Part shown: in pieces, positions 61,403-62,207 of the stretch
Numbering within the stretch: position 1 is the stretch's first letter
Layout: each line of letters opens with the position of its first letter
Assembly: GCF_018598225.1 (NCBI RefSeq)
Contig: NZ_JAHESF010000039.1
Span: 1-62,207, forward strand
DNA: 62,207 nt
Reading direction: 5' to 3'
Source: Chryseosolibacter histidinae
GTDB lineage: Bacteria > Bacteroidota > Bacteroidia > Cytophagales > Cyclobacteriaceae
Position numbers and translations under genes: made by a program
Notes under the pieces: model-generated
The model's input: only the letters and a program-made list of their open reading frames with translations
Told to the model about the DNA's origin: nothing
Database searches by the model: none

Positions 61403-61452
61403 GGCCTCCGTGTGGCAGTATTTTTTAATTCTATTCACTGAACATTCGGCTT

Positions 61453-62207
61453 ATGAAACTATTGATAGCAGGTGTGCTATTCATACTAACACACATCACC
61501 TATTCACAAACATCCGTCAAAGGCAGGGTATTCGATGGCGAGACCAAAGAACCCCTCGCAGGCGTGAGCATCCTGGTTCAAAATGCACAAACGGGAATCA
61601 CCACGGCATCAGACGGAACCTTTACGATCACCAGCGCTCAGCCTCTTGACAGCCTTGAGGTCCGTTATATCGGTTACCAGTCGCAGAAGATAAAGGCACA
61701 TCCTGGAGAACCGCTCAACATCGGACTTGTTGCTTCCGTCACCACCATGAAAGAAGTTGTGGTGACCGCCAGCCGCGATGAGCAACTGAGGACTGATGCT
61801 CCGATGGCGATCAATAAACTGTCGCCCACCACCCTCAGCGACGCCAAGCCCACGCTCATTGTTGAGCTTATCAACAAAGTGCCGGGGGTGGCCATGCTTA
61901 ACTACAACAACGAGCAGCACGCCATGGCTATCCGACAGCCCATGGGCACCAACGCCTATTTTTTGTATATGGAAGACGGCATCCCGCTTCGGCCGATGGG
62001 TGTATTCAATCATAATGCGCTGATCGAGATGAATATTCTTGCCATCTCCAATATCGAAGTGGTAAAAGGCCCGGCATCGTCGTTATACGGGCCGGAAGCT
62101 GTGGGCGGTGTGATCAACTTTATTTCACAGAAGCCTACCGCCGTGCCTACCGCGCGCGTGGGCTTGCAGTTTGATAATTTCGGTTACAAACGCGTGCAGT
62201 ATGGGGC
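61453..62207 (+). CDS. TonB-dependent receptor (3' partial)
   Basis: The frame starts at ATG 61453 and stays open to the window edge (251 complete codons). Signal peptide MKLLIAGVLFILTHITYSQ. A carboxypeptidase-like regulatory domain follows (VKGRVFDGETKEPLAGVSIL, FTITSAQPLDSLEVRYIGY), then a plug domain with KEVVVTASRDEQLRTDAP, VELINKVPGVAML, YMEDGIPLRP and IEVVKGPASSLYGPEAVGGV. It is an outer-membrane active transporter for a siderophore, metal complex or other small molecule. It is not a SusC-type protein, since the plug resembles classic siderophore/metal receptors. The substrate cannot be told from the part present. Confidence 0.93.
   Translation, partial: MKLLIAGVLFILTHITYSQTSVKGRVFDGETKEPLAGVSILVQNAQTGITTASDGTFTITSAQPLDSLEVRYIGYQSQKIKAHPGEPLNIGLVASVTTMKEVVVTASRDEQLRTDAPMAINKLSPTTLSDAKPTLIVELINKVPGVAMLNYNNEQHAMAIRQPMGTNAYFLYMEDGIPLRPMGVFNHNALIEMNILAISNIEVVKGPASSLYGPEAVGGVINFISQKPTAVPTARVGLQFDNFGYKRVQYG

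Noticed and set aside
1-62207. tRNA, rRNA, CRISPR array, insertion sequence or prophage genes
   Set aside because: No cloverleaf-like GGTTCGAATCC arms, no regularly spaced direct repeats with unique spacers, and no transposase, integrase or phage structural proteins were recognised.

Overview
The window looks like a chromosomal segment of a Bacteroidota species, most likely of the Chitinophagaceae type. The evidence is: type IX secretion (T9SS) sorting domains of two kinds, a PorP/SprF-family protein, a TonB-dependent receptor with a carboxypeptidase-like N-terminal domain, TPR/AAA genes, and start sites that usually lack a strong Shine-Dalgarno sequence. No tRNA, rRNA, CRISPR array, insertion sequence or replication origin was seen. 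Assignments rest on reading motifs by eye; no database search was run.

Layout. (1) 1-4.4 kb: the tail of a glycosyltransferase, an RNase Z-like metallo-hydrolase, then a tight trio of a CapD-like SDR, a MoaD/ThiS-like sulfur carrier ending in GG and an E1-like adenylyltransferase fused to rhodanese. (2) 4.6-37.1 kb: a large Wzx/Wzy-type exopolysaccharide locus. It holds a secreted SGNH hydrolase with three PA14 domains, an outer-membrane export lipoprotein, a Wzc-like co-polymerase/tyrosine kinase, a flippase, a polymerase, about nine glycosyltransferases, nucleotide-sugar enzymes (RfbF-like, RfbC-like, SAF-domain oxidoreductase, SDR, Gmd), an MBOAT/SGNH O-acetylation pair, a WecG-like transferase and the initiating polyprenyl-phosphate sugar transferase. 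Two paralogous secreted beta-helix proteins sit in the middle; one carries CBM6 domains and a type B T9SS signal next to a PorP/SprF gene. (3) 37.2-42.2 kb: a multi-PAS histidine kinase flanked by two paralogous regulators that fuse a receiver to a Crp/Fnr domain. (4) 42.3-49.4 kb: metabolic and regulatory genes (methyltransferase, PLP decarboxylase with a divergent AraC regulator, lipoprotein, DinB, Crp, GH29 fucosidase). (5) 49.6-53.7 kb: an A+T-rich island with two overlapping ATPase genes, the second with a long TPR array. (6) 53.7-58.7 kb: methyltransferase, UPF0114 membrane protein, a small XRE regulator and a cluster of stand-alone receivers mixed with small unknown proteins. (7) 58.9-62.2 kb: a cadherin-like T9SS surface protein, a small Cys/His protein and the start of a TonB-dependent receptor.

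The strongest items for a second look are the ATPase/ATPase-TPR pair; a repeated 20-bp dyad (AATTATC-N6-GATAATT) on both sides of the XRE gene; two 12-bp direct repeats exactly 21 bp apart between the AraC gene and its divergent decarboxylase; the sulfur-carrier/E1/SDR trio; and a 29-nt palindrome present twice, one copy of which contains the stop codons of two convergent genes. Many spacers begin, at or near a stop codon, with word-like repeats arranged as imperfect inverted repeats.
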